Source: Desulfobacteraceae bacterium | GTDB lineage: Bacteria > Desulfobacterota > Desulfobacteria > Desulfobacterales > SURF-15 | Direction: 5' to 3' | Assembly: GCA_003599475.1 (NCBI GenBank) | Contig: QZKK01000195.1 | Span: forward strand, 1 to 9,985 | Length of the DNA: 9,985 bases | Part shown: positions 1-5,204 of the stretch, in pieces | Layout of the letters: each line of letters starts with the position of its first letter | How positions within the stretch are numbered: the stretch's first letter is position 1 | The notes under the pieces: generated by a model | Database searches by the model: none | Seen by the model: the letters and a program-made list of their open reading frames with translations, nothing else | Told to the model about the DNA's origin: nothing | Translations under genes and position numbers: made by a program

Positions 1-33
1 CTCATGCCAACAGGTTTTTTGTTTTCCGCTCCC

Positions 34-285
34 TCAAGGTAGCAAAAATAGTTCAAAATTCGTTTGGGAAATCCGGATAGACCCCAAAAATTGAAGGAAC
101 TCGGCCCGGTGAAGACTACCGCTTCCTTCCGCAATATTATTTGAAATAGATAGGCCAGCAGCCCTGAGCTGCTCCGCATATCGAAATAATCGGCGCTTTT
201 CAAGCTTATCTGACAACTGATGAAACCTGACTGCGAGATCTCTTGCTCTCTGCCAGATTTCGAGATCCTCGAAACGGAAATGAGG
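34..285 (-). pseudogene. Degraded four-helix-bundle protein (23S rRNA intervening-sequence family)
   Basis: The reading frame from about 279 downward has the typical start of the family: RFEDLEIWQRARDLA, then a helix ending LFRYAEQLRAAGLSISNN and the signature NNIAEGSG. Family members are about 115-125 residues and fold as a four-helix bundle. They are encoded inside 23S rRNA genes of some bacteria or stand alone in genomes, and their role is unclear. Here only about 82 residues match. The frame stops at 34, in the third helix, where the usual RRSxFENAN-like segment is scrambled. No ATG lies in front of FRFEDL. The open frame continues upstream to a TTG at 429, but that stretch is low-complexity purine-rich repeat and the end of hicB read in another frame, so I do not count it as protein. 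Both ends look lost. Family assignment is fairly safe; a rare start or a sequencing error could still make it functional. Confidence 0.6.
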
Positions 286-325
286 GCGGGAGAGGAGGGA
301 AGGGGCAGGACGGGAAGGGGTAAGA

Positions 326-384
326 GGTAAGAGGGAAGTGCAATCTTCAGATTTCCCCTTACCGTTTTCCACTTGCCTCTTACC
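326..384. repeat. Purine/pyrimidine inverted repeat between hicB and the helix-bundle gene
   Basis: GGTAAGAGGGAAGTG at 326-340 is matched by CACTTGCCTCTTACC at 370-384, giving a 15-bp arm with one mismatch and a 29-nt loop. Purine-rich repeats extend on both sides (about 285-400). There is no T-tract, so it is not a standard terminator. It resembles the dispersed repeats in the other spacers of this window. Confidence 0.6.
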
Positions 385-400
385 TCCTCCCTCTTCCCTC

Positions 401-609
401 TTACGACCATGCTGGATCAGCGACTTCAACGGTTGTCATCTGTGCACCAGGTTCGAAAGGAACTTCGCTTTTCAATAGATCTTCGGCCCCAATTATCAAA
501 GACTCCATAAGCTTTTCTTTAGTCTTTTCCTGGGCATTTACTCCAGGCAAATCTATTAACCAGCCAATCCACCAATCCCCGGTTTTTTGATCATCGCTCT
601 ATATTTCAT
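401..609 (-). pseudogene. hicB: hicB antitoxin, frameshifted near its start
   Basis: Translation from the ATG at 609 gives MKYRAMIKK and then leaves frame. Shifting by one base after the six-A run (T run at 583-588) restores a good HicB sequence, GDWWIGWLIDLPGVNAQEKT, followed by a helix LMESLIIGAEDLL and an end at VEVADPAWS with stop 401-403. With one extra A the protein would be 69 residues, a normal size for the small HicB antitoxins that have a partial RNase H fold. HicB neutralises the HicA mRNA interferase and often represses its own operon. A hicA remnant lies directly upstream with a 5-nt gap, the usual hicA-hicB order. The shift is in a homopolymer, so it is either a true mutation or a one-base sequencing error. 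The truncated hicA makes real decay more likely. Confidence 0.75.
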
Positions 610-614
610 ATTTT

Positions 615-704
615 TTACATCACAAACGGTATATCGAGATCTTTGCAGATCTTACGGGCAAGCTCATCCACGATTTCATTGTGCCGTGGGAGCCTTCTCG
701 CCAT
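615..704 (-). pseudogene. hicA: C-terminal remnant of hicA toxin
   Basis: In the frame ending at the TAA at 615-617 the sequence reads PRHNEIVDELARKICKDL followed by DIPFVM. This matches the C-terminal part of HicA-type (YcfA family) mRNA interferases, where a PRH.EI motif is followed by a helix with LA..IC..L. An ATG occurs at 704 but an in-frame stop precedes it, and the N-terminal dsRBD-like half with the catalytic glycine-histidine region is absent. The region above 717 is a CACAGAT-type dispersed repeat that appears to have replaced the 5' part of the gene. The 29 residues left cannot be an active toxin. The neighbouring hicB supports the identification. Confidence 0.65.
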
Positions 705-716
705 TCAATTTTAAGG

Positions 717-830
717 GGGACACAGATCTTCACAGATAAACACAGATACGAACAAGACGAAATGCAGATCGATCCGGGTCTGTTTCTCTTATCCGTGTTC
801 ATTCCCGCCCTGGCGGGATTTATCCATGTC
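717..830. repeat. CACAGAT-type dispersed repeat with internal hairpin
   Basis: The plus strand has GGGACACAGATCTTCACAG at 717-735 followed by ATAAACACAGATACGAAC. At about 787-801 there is an inverted copy of the same motif (ATGAACACGGATAAG on the minus strand). Inside lies a tight hairpin, TCCCGCC (803-809) and GGCGGGA (812-818). The element sits between vapC and the truncated hicA, so its arrival may have cut hicA. Nothing gene-like is visible on either strand up to 900. Confidence 0.6.
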
Positions 831-900
831 CGAAAAATTGGCTCTTTGGGCAGCTCATTTTTCTTCTCACTTGAGCTTTGTGGATAACCGATTAAAATAA

Positions 901-1320
901 TTACGTTTCTTGCAGCAATGGATTGTGAATTCGAACACCTCGGATGACTTGGCCGTCGTTTAAATCTTCACTCCACAGGGTTTCGCAATGGGCGCTCTCT
1001 GCTGCCACAATAATCAGCGAATCCCAAAATGAAATACGATTGAGTACGGCACAATCGACAGCTTCTCTAATAAGCATCGGGGTTAAAACCACCGTTTCGA
1101 ACCGTTCGAAGGACCTGAGAATATCTTTGATAATCAGTGGATCCGCGCCTAATTTAACCGTCGATGCAACATAAAATTCCTGGAGGACTTGAGTCGAAAT
1201 CACCCCGTTTCTTTCACTGGCAAGGTGCTTTAGAAGATCGCGACAACGTTCCTTTTTTCGTGGATCCGACTGATCAAGACTGTAGACGAGGATGTTGGTA
1301 TCGAGAAACACCTTAGACAT
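901..1320 (-). CDS. vapC: VapC-like PIN-domain ribonuclease toxin
   Basis: The product is a 139-residue PIN-domain protein, the usual size for VapC toxins, which cleave specific RNAs (often tRNAs or rRNA) using Mg2+ held by acidic residues. The start MSKVFLDTNILVYSLD carries the first catalytic Asp (D7). E48 in VLQEFY, D100 in SFWDSLI and D119 in WSEDL fill the remaining acidic positions, so the active site looks complete. The start ATG at 1320 overlaps the end of the antitoxin gene by 8 nt (ATGTCTAA), so translation is probably coupled to it. The gene has no promoter of its own in view and should be transcribed from the one upstream of vapB. It appears intact, in contrast to the other TA toxins on its left. 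The exact RNA target cannot be told from sequence. Confidence 0.9.
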   Translation of the reverse strand: MSKVFLDTNILVYSLDQSDPRKKERCRDLLKHLASERNGVISTQVLQEFYVASTVKLGADPLIIKDILRSFERFETVVLTPMLIREAVDCAVLNRISFWDSLIIVAAESAHCETLWSEDLNDGQVIRGVRIHNPLLQET

Positions 1321-1537
1321 CGTATAGGTCCTCGCGCCTCCACATCTTACCCTTTAAACCCACGTTCGCCCGATCCATGAGCGAAAAACATTCCTCGACC
1401 CACTGGCTTGAATCGTGCTTGACTGTCTGCTCGAGAAGATTCCGGATCAGGGCATTCACTGATGTTTGATGTTTTTCCGCATATTGCCGCCCGGATTTCA
1501 AGAGATCTTCCTCGATCGATATCGTAATGTTTGGCAT
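1313..1537 (-). CDS. vapB: VapB-like antitoxin (ribbon-helix-helix type)
   Basis: This 74-residue protein starts MPNITISIEEDLLKSGRQYA, a beta strand followed by a helix as in ribbon-helix-helix DNA-binding domains. It continues with HQTSVNALIRNLLEQTV as the second helix. The C-terminal tail ending KGKMWRREDLYDV is the part expected to wrap around and block the PIN toxin. Such antitoxins neutralise VapC and repress their own promoter. The ATG at 1537 is preceded by a strong ribosome binding site, GAGGAGG (complement of 1545-1551) with 7-nt spacing. It overlaps vapC by 8 nt. I rate the family assignment as firm and the operator as unknown. Confidence 0.88.
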   Translation of the reverse strand: MPNITISIEEDLLKSGRQYAEKHQTSVNALIRNLLEQTVKHDSSQWVEECFSLMDRANVGLKGKMWRREDLYDV

Positions 1538-1561
1538 AGAGAAACCTCCTCAATATTGCAC

Positions 1562-1590
1562 AGTATAAGTGAACACTGATTATGTGTCAA
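1562..1590 (-). promoter_or_regulatory. Near-consensus sigma-70 promoter of vapBC
   Basis: On the minus strand TTGACA (complement of 1585-1590) is followed after exactly 17 nt by TATACT (complement of 1562-1567). That is a perfect -35 and a 5/6 match for -10. It lies about 25 nt upstream of the vapB start codon and just upstream of its GAGGAGG ribosome binding site. VapB probably binds here to autoregulate. I could not identify the operator with confidence. Confidence 0.8.
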
Positions 1591-1617
1591 CAATGCCGAA
1601 GAACGATTCAAGATGGA

Positions 1618-1710
1618 AGAGGCGTAATCGTTCTCGAACTCTTCCATTTCCCTGGAAATAAATTCTATGGATTCCGCGATCCTGCCTTTTGCATACCGGT
1701 AATCAGGCAT
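1618..1710 (-). pseudogene. Truncated HEPN-domain toxin (HepT-like) after mntA
   Basis: The frame from the ATG at 1710 reads MPDYRYAKGRIAESIEFISR followed by EMEEFENDYAS, which resembles the first helix of HEPN toxins paired with MNT antitoxins. These RNases use an RX4-6H motif in the C-terminal half. After about residue 31 the similarity ends; the frame runs on to 1498 with unrelated sequence that overlaps the vapBC promoter and the start of vapB. The catalytic motif is absent, so the toxin cannot work. The start overlaps the mntA stop by 8 nt (ATGCCTGA), the normal coupled arrangement. The break at about 1618 lies only some 30 nt from the vapB promoter, which suggests that arrival of vapBC, or a deletion next to it, removed the rest of hepT. 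Confidence 0.6.
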
Positions 1711-2167
1711 GGATTCTTTCCCTGAGTCTTTTTTCTGCCACTTCCAGTTGCCATCTTCTTCCAAAGATGCTGAAATCCTCCATCTGAGTGATGGCCTCCA
1801 TTCTGATCTTCACATACAGATCGAATGATCCGATGAATACCGGTGTTCCAAGAACGATAGCGTTGTATTCGATCATCGGTTCCCGAAAGTACGGGGACAG
1901 AATGAGGATGTTCACCTCCTTGTTAAGGAGAAGCGAAAGTCTCGTGGAAAGATAGGTGATCTTCGCGAAAGCCTCGTCGCTTGAAGAGAGAGCGGAGCTG
2001 CGCCAGACGGCGACATCGACATCCGAATCGTCCCGAGGGCTCCCAACCGCCCAAGACCCATAGAGAAATGCTATATCGATACCGAAGTTCTGGGCGTTGT
2101 CCTTAAAAAACGATTCCAGTTTGTTCCGGAGGCTCTTCCCATCAACTTTTGTTCCGTTTACAATCAA
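1703..2167 (-). CDS. mntA: MNT-type nucleotidyltransferase antitoxin (MntA-like)
   Basis: The protein carries the minimal nucleotidyltransferase motif GS-X10-DXD, seen as LYGSWAVGSPRDDSDVDVAV. With a TTG start at 2167 these residues are G37, S38, D49 and D51, and the product is 154 residues. In HEPN/MNT systems MntA attaches AMP units to the HEPN toxin and so switches it off. I prefer TTG 2167 because AGGAG lies 5 nt upstream (complement of 2173-2177). The alternative ATG at 2212 falls inside a dispersed repeat (AACCTGGAACTTGGAACC type) that reads as an implausible leader. The cognate toxin gene downstream is truncated, leaving an orphan antitoxin with an intact catalytic motif. Family assignment is strong; whether it is still expressed or useful is unknown. 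Confidence 0.82.
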   Translation of the reverse strand: MIVNGTKVDGKSLRNKLESFFKDNAQNFGIDIAFLYGSWAVGSPRDDSDVDVAVWRSSALSSSDEAFAKITYLSTRLSLLLNKEVNILILSPYFREPMIEYNAIVLGTPVFIGSFDLYVKIRMEAITQMEDFSIFGRRWQLEVAEKRLRERIHA

Positions 2168-2182
2168 ACCTTCTCCTCGAAT

Positions 2183-2216
2183 GGAGTTCAAGGTTCCAAG
2201 TTCCAGGTTCAAGGTT
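2183..2216. repeat. Dispersed repeat of AACCTTGAACCTGGAACTTGG type
   Basis: A spacer made of AAGGTTCCAAGTTCCAGGTT followed by CAAGGTTA separates mntA from the decayed gene upstream of it. It is built of near-repeated words and contains the spurious upstream ATG of mntA. Confidence 0.55.
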
Positions 2217-2231
2217 ACCCTTCGTCAGGGC

Positions 2232-2414
2232 CTATTCTCCGAAGACCTTATCGAAGAGTTCCTCCTTCACCAAGGTTTTTTTGCCATTTCGTATGGCGCT
2301 TTACGCTTTCTATCCTCTTCTTTTTAGGAAGGTTAACGAACGAATGGTTTCAACTGGTCCTAACTCTTTCATGAGAGCCTCAATTCCTCTTCTGATGACC
2401 TTTTCTTCATCCAA
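2232..2414 (-). pseudogene. Remnant of a small hypothetical gene with two frameshifts
   Basis: Three pieces on the minus strand join into one plausible protein. The first, from about 2414, reads LDEEKVIRRGIEALMKELGP and then VETIRSLTFLK. The second, in the next frame, reads RIESVKRHTKWQKNL. The third, back in the first frame, reads VKEELFDKVFGE and ends at the TAG at 2232-2234. The two shifts lie in A-rich runs (about 2317-2330 and the T7 run at 2276-2282) and cancel each other. The joined sequence of about 60 residues resembles small hypothetical proteins that I recall beside TA genes, with an ALxxELGPVxxIRF core and a KRHxxWQ tail. I do not know a function. No clear start codon remains, since the sequence is fused to toxin remnant DNA upstream. 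Confidence 0.45.
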
Positions 2415-2435
2415 ATATTTTCTGTATTCATCGTA

Positions 2436-2537
2436 GAACCTTTTTATTTCGTCATTGTCCGGTTTATCGGAGATGTAATCGACCGTTTCGGATTCGTCCA
2501 TATCTTCGAAGAAACACAACTGTTCCCTGAAAAGCTT
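2436..2537 (-). pseudogene. C-terminal remnant of an AbiEii-type toxin (copy A)
   Basis: Thirty-four codons, KLFREQLCFFEDMDESETVD through EIKRF, match the C-terminal part of the intact toxin gene at 4251-4868 at 30 of 34 residues (differences V/I, S/A, D/N, R/S). Everything upstream, including the nucleotidyltransferase core, is missing. The sequence directly upstream (2545-2583) is the middle of the antitoxin gene, so about 600 bp have been deleted compared with the intact copy. After EIKRF the sequence changes to an unrelated small gene remnant. Confidence 0.8.
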
Positions 2538-2544
2538 AGCTTCA

Positions 2545-2583
2545 AACCTCATCCATATTCCCATTCACCAACACCCCTTCGCC
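2545..2583 (-). pseudogene. Internal fragment of the AbiEii-partner antitoxin (copy A)
   Basis: Thirteen codons, GEGVLVNGNMDEV, correspond to EGVLANGDMDEV in the middle of the intact antitoxin at 4861-5154. The fragment is cut on its left side, where it joins the toxin remnant within a shared TTCAAA(A)CCTCATCC stretch. On its right side it gives way to a spacer with the repeated word AGAAGTCAG. It lies 52 nt from the permease stop, the same neighbour as in the second copy. Confidence 0.7.
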
Positions 2584-2635
2584 GATAAATGCCATTGTCT
2601 GACTTCTGACTTCCGATCTCCGATTTCTATCTCTA

Positions 2636-3469
2636 CTATACCACATCCGCAAAAGTCTTTTCCATCCGCCGGAAATAGTAGAGTCCCGATACGAACAGGA
2701 AGACGATGACAATCGCGGAAATGGAGAGATAATCCCACTCGATCGGTTTGTGGCCCAGAAGCGAGGAGCGGTAGGCATTGATGACGCCGCCCATGGGGTT
2801 CAGTGCGAGCAGCCAGCGGTATTTTTCGCCGACCATGCTCACCGGGTAGATCACCGGGGAGACGAAAAGCCAGAGCTGGATCAGAAACGGAATCACATAG
2901 CGGATATCCCGGTACTCGACATTCAATGCGGAAAGCCACATGCCGACTCCGACCGCGCACAGGAAGGTCAGGCCGACGAGAACGGGAAACAGCAGGATTC
3001 CGATTCCGGGCAGGTACTGGTACCAGATCATCATAACGGCCAGAACGGATGTGGCGACGAAAAAGTCGAGCAAGCCTGCAAAGGCTGCCGAAGCCGGGAT
3101 GATGACCCGTGGAAAATAGACCTTGGTGATCAGGTGCTGGCTTCCGACCAGGCTGTTTCCGGATGCGGAAAGCGCGTTTGCAAAGTAGGTCCAGGGAAGC
3201 AGCCCGGCATAGACGAAGATCGGGTAGGGGATGCCGTCCGACGGGATCTTGGCCATCCGCCCGAAAAACAGCGTAAATACCACCATCGTAAAAAACGGCT
3301 GGATGATCGCCCAAAGCCCTCCCAGCACGGTCTGTTTGTAGCGAACCTTGATGTCTCTTTTGGTCAGAAAATATAGGAGCTCCCGGTAAGCCCAAATCTC
3401 CCGGAAGTCGATCGGGATCCAACCTTTTTTAGGTTCGATTACGGTGATGGATTCGGCTGTGTTCTGCAT
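2636..3469 (-). CDS. wzm: ABC-2 type permease for polysaccharide export (Wzm-like)
   Basis: The 277-residue inner-membrane protein matches the Wzm/TagG/KpsM family in length and pattern. It starts with a cytoplasmic region including IWAYRELLYFLTKRDIKVRY, which is typical of O-antigen export permeases. Six hydrophobic segments follow at about residues 48-70, 80-100, 121-150, 155-182, 191-212 and 249-268. The conserved LNVEYRDIRYVIPFLIQLW loop and the SPVIYP turn lie at about 182-209. Such permeases pair with a Wzt ATPase to move lipid-linked O-antigen or capsule chains to the periplasm. No ATPase gene is adjacent: downstream is TA debris and upstream is a repeat-filled spacer. The ATG at 3469 has no obvious ribosome binding site and is preceded by a GTTCAGTGTTCAG repeat. 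The family is clear; the substrate is not. Confidence 0.88.
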   Translation of the reverse strand: MQNTAESITVIEPKKGWIPIDFREIWAYRELLYFLTKRDIKVRYKQTVLGGLWAIIQPFFTMVVFTLFFGRMAKIPSDGIPYPIFVYAGLLPWTYFANALSASGNSLVGSQHLITKVYFPRVIIPASAAFAGLLDFFVATSVLAVMMIWYQYLPGIGILLFPVLVGLTFLCAVGVGMWLSALNVEYRDIRYVIPFLIQLWLFVSPVIYPVSMVGEKYRWLLALNPMGGVINAYRSSLLGHKPIEWDYLSISAIVIVFLFVSGLYYFRRMEKTFADVV

Positions 3470-3657
3470 TCGAGTGTTCAGTGTTCAGACCTTGCCGATG
3501 ATCGGTGACGGCGATTTTGATCGTCTAAGAAGCTGCTGAAAATAAAATAGAATGTCCAATATCGAAAATTCTCTGCGTCTCCGCGTCTCTGCCCGAGACT
3601 GATTTACAGTTTGATAGGAGGATCGGACCGGCGCTCTTTGATTCGGCAAGTGTACGG

Positions 3658-3689
3658 AATTGACGGAAAATAGCTCCGCTCCGTCAATT
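3658..3689. other. Perfect 10-bp stem-loop
   Basis: AATTGACGGA at 3658-3667 pairs perfectly with TCCGTCAATT at 3680-3689 across a 12-nt loop. No T-run follows on either strand, so terminator function is doubtful. It lies upstream of the permease start on the minus strand, so it could be a protein-binding site or part of a repeat. Confidence 0.5.
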
Positions 3690-4134
3690 TCATGAACGAA
3701 ATCGACCCGATGAATGGATTTTCAGTGTTCAAGCCGATGCATCACATGAAAAAATTTAGGGATATTACAAATTTTCTTCAATGAAGTCAATGATATTCAG
3801 CAGCATTTCGATTTTTTATACAGATCGACTCGACTGTCTGAAATCATGCCCTTTCCTATGCGTTTATCCCGTAACAAGATATGCAATGGACATGCCGGGG
3901 GGGAAGCATGGAGCATAGAGCGAAGAGCATGGGGTAAAGCCTCGACAGATCGATGACGGATGACAGATGACGGATGACAGGAAGGGCAGAAAGGTGAAGA
4001 TCAGAAGGATAGAAGGTGAGAAGATCAGAAGGAAAGAAATAAAGAGGACAGAGGACGGGAAGAGCCGGAAATCGGAGGTCTGAAGTCCAAGCTGAAAAAG
4101 GATAAGGCAATGATCATGGTCTTTTAAAGGGCTT

Positions 4135-4250
4135 GAGACTCGTTCGCCATTCAGCATGGCAACTTCGTAGGCGGTGCGACAACAGAATGGGCAAATGGGC
4201 GGTTCATTAGATTCAATCAGACTGGCGACAACCTGCTTTGGTATGTTGGA
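4135..4250 (-). pseudogene. Unrecognised protein-like fragment with CPFCC motif
   Basis: Directly after the stop of the AbiEii-type toxin the same frame stays open and reads IPKQVVASLIESNEPPICPF, then CCRTAYEVAMLNGERVSSPLK, before it enters repeat-derived sequence. The ICPFCC pair suggests half of a zinc-ribbon. No good start codon exists before an ATG at 4157, which lies after the cysteines. It could be the tail of a gene broken by the repeat or by the toxin end, or chance. I do not recognise the family. Confidence 0.25.
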
Positions 4251-4868
4251 TTAAAAATCCACAGCGACAGATTCCAGGAAGCTTTTTATTTCGTTATTAT
4301 CCGGCTTATCCGCGATGTAATCGATCGTTTCGGATTCGTCCATGTCTTCAAAGAAACAAAGCTGTTCCCTGAAAAGTTTTTCATTGAAATTCCGTGAAAA
4401 TGTCGTGTTTGCTTTTTCAATCATGCTTTCGATAGTCACATGATCTCTGAGCAGATAATACAGATCTACGTAATCTTTCCATCTGTTTCTTCTGCCGAGT
4501 GCATAGGCTTTCATCGCCCCCAATCCGACGATATCGGGCATTGTCATCCGGCATTTTTTCCATTCGATCGGGTGATCGATTTGGAACGGAAAATTGAAAA
4601 AGGTCAATCGCACGGATTCCATCAGGATGGAATATTCGTCGCTTGTGGCCGTAAACACCTTTTGAATTTCAAATTTTTTCTTCATCAAAGACCGTTCGAG
4701 CTTAAACGGATCTATCGGTTCAAAGGATGCAAGATCGAAATCGATCGACCTCCGGTGGCCGATTTGAAGCGAGATGGCTGTTCCGCCGGCCAGAAAAAAG
4801 CCTGAGATATTTGAGAATAATTTTTTTGCCAGGATCAGTTGCCCGGGGGTCAGGGTATTCTCAAACAT
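4251..4868 (-). CDS. AbiEii/AbiGii-family nucleotidyltransferase toxin
   Basis: The 205-residue protein has the family's leading motif, GGTAISLQIGHRRSIDFD, at residues 28-45 with the acidic pair D43/D45. It also has the second signature AMKAYALGRRNRWKDYVDLY at 118-137, with K120, K131, D132 and D135 in the expected places. AbiEii proteins are GTP-binding nucleotidyltransferase-like toxins first known from phage abortive infection; some family members modify tRNA 3' ends. The ATG at 4868 overlaps the upstream antitoxin gene by 8 nt (ATGTTTGA), so the pair is almost certainly one operon. It is somewhat shorter than many AbiEii proteins (often 230-300 residues), yet both motifs are present and it probably is complete. 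The C-terminus duplicates the remnant at 2436-2537. The antitoxin is not of the classical AbiEi winged-helix type. Confidence 0.82.
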   Translation of the reverse strand: MFENTLTPGQLILAKKLFSNISGFFLAGGTAISLQIGHRRSIDFDLASFEPIDPFKLERSLMKKKFEIQKVFTATSDEYSILMESVRLTFFNFPFQIDHPIEWKKCRMTMPDIVGLGAMKAYALGRRNRWKDYVDLYYLLRDHVTIESMIEKANTTFSRNFNEKLFREQLCFFEDMDESETIDYIADKPDNNEIKSFLESVAVDF

Positions 4869-5154
4869 TTCTTGAAAATGCCTTCCGGAAAAGATTTACT
4901 GTTTGAGGTCTGTAATTGTGCCTTTTGCGAGAGATCTGATTGAAGAAAATCTTTTTGACGTTTTCCCTGCCCAGAATTTCGAACAGGTTCAAAACCTCAT
5001 CCATGTCTCCATTCGCCAGCACCCCTTCGACGACAATTTCCGTCGATATGGCTTTTTTGTCTTTGATCCACCACCACAAAAACGGTTGCCGGATGACAAT
5101 TTCATTGTATAGCCGATCCCGCAACTGCTCTTCAATCCCTCTATGCTCTTCCAT
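4861..5154 (-). CDS. Small antitoxin-like protein paired with AbiEii-type toxin (DUF6922-like)
   Basis: The 97-residue product reads QPFLWWWIKDKKAISTEIVV in its centre, then EGVLANGDMDEVLNLFEILG, then a basic tail with ISRKRHNYRPQTVNLFRKAF. This follows the pattern I know from DUF6922-like proteins (an aromatic LFW/LWW start, a VLxxGDxEDxxxL helix, a YG/LG turn, and an R-rich end), which are often encoded just before AbiEii-type toxins. By position it is the probable antitoxin. It overlaps the toxin gene by 8 nt. The ATG at 5154 has only a weak GAAGAT-like ribosome binding site, so a slightly different start is possible. Upstream, after about 50 nt, is the end of a permease remnant, the same neighbour as in the decayed copy. 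Family name is moderately sure; antitoxin function is inferred from position. Confidence 0.65.
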   Translation of the reverse strand: MEEHRGIEEQLRDRLYNEIVIRQPFLWWWIKDKKAISTEIVVEGVLANGDMDEVLNLFEILGRENVKKIFFNQISRKRHNYRPQTVNLFRKAFSRNV

Positions 5155-5204
5155 TCAGCGAATCTTCTCATCTTCTAAAATTCCGACCTTCTATCTTTCA
5201 TTTA

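Larger units (their letters stand above)
3470..4250. repeat. Gene-free spacer of about 780 bp rich in short repeats
   Basis: No convincing gene is present. Visible pieces are GTTCAGTGTTCAG words near 3476-3488 and 3722-3730, CTCTGCGTCTCCGCGTCTCT at 3571-3590, a hairpin at 3658-3689, and a purine-rich block at about 3950-4080 (GACGGATGACAGATGACGG, then AGAAGATCAGAAGG words). An open minus-strand frame of about 97 codons over 3864-4157 is mostly translated repeat and I reject it as a gene. A more protein-like stretch at about 4135-4250 is listed separately. Confidence 0.6.

Noticed and set aside
286..429. N-terminal extension of the four-helix-bundle frame to a TTG at 429
   Set aside because: It is repeat sequence and the end of hicB in another frame, and it has no counterpart in the family.
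717..830. CRISPR array, considered because of repeated CACAGAT words here and elsewhere
   Set aside because: The words are short, irregular and without spacers of constant length, and no cas gene is present.
2168..2212. ATG at 2212 as the start of mntA
   Set aside because: The first 15 codons are read from a dispersed repeat. TTG 2167 has a well-placed AGGAG ribosome binding site.
2750..3376. A 208-codon plus-strand open frame opposite the permease
   Set aside because: It is antisense to a well-supported gene and its composition (rich in Asp, Gln and Lys) has no family resemblance.
2565..3422. A 285-codon minus-strand open frame within the permease gene
   Set aside because: It is an alternative frame of the permease with no membrane pattern or known motif; the permease frame has full family features.
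3601..3860. Possible tRNA or other structured RNA in the large spacer
   Set aside because: I could not find a cloverleaf or any other known RNA pattern on either strand; only one simple stem-loop is present.
3856..4157. Two overlapping minus-strand open frames of 84 and 97 codons in the large spacer
   Set aside because: Most of their length is a direct translation of purine-rich and GATGACGG repeats, giving low-complexity Ser/Phe/Leu/Pro strings. Only the part near 4135-4250 is kept as a weak fragment.
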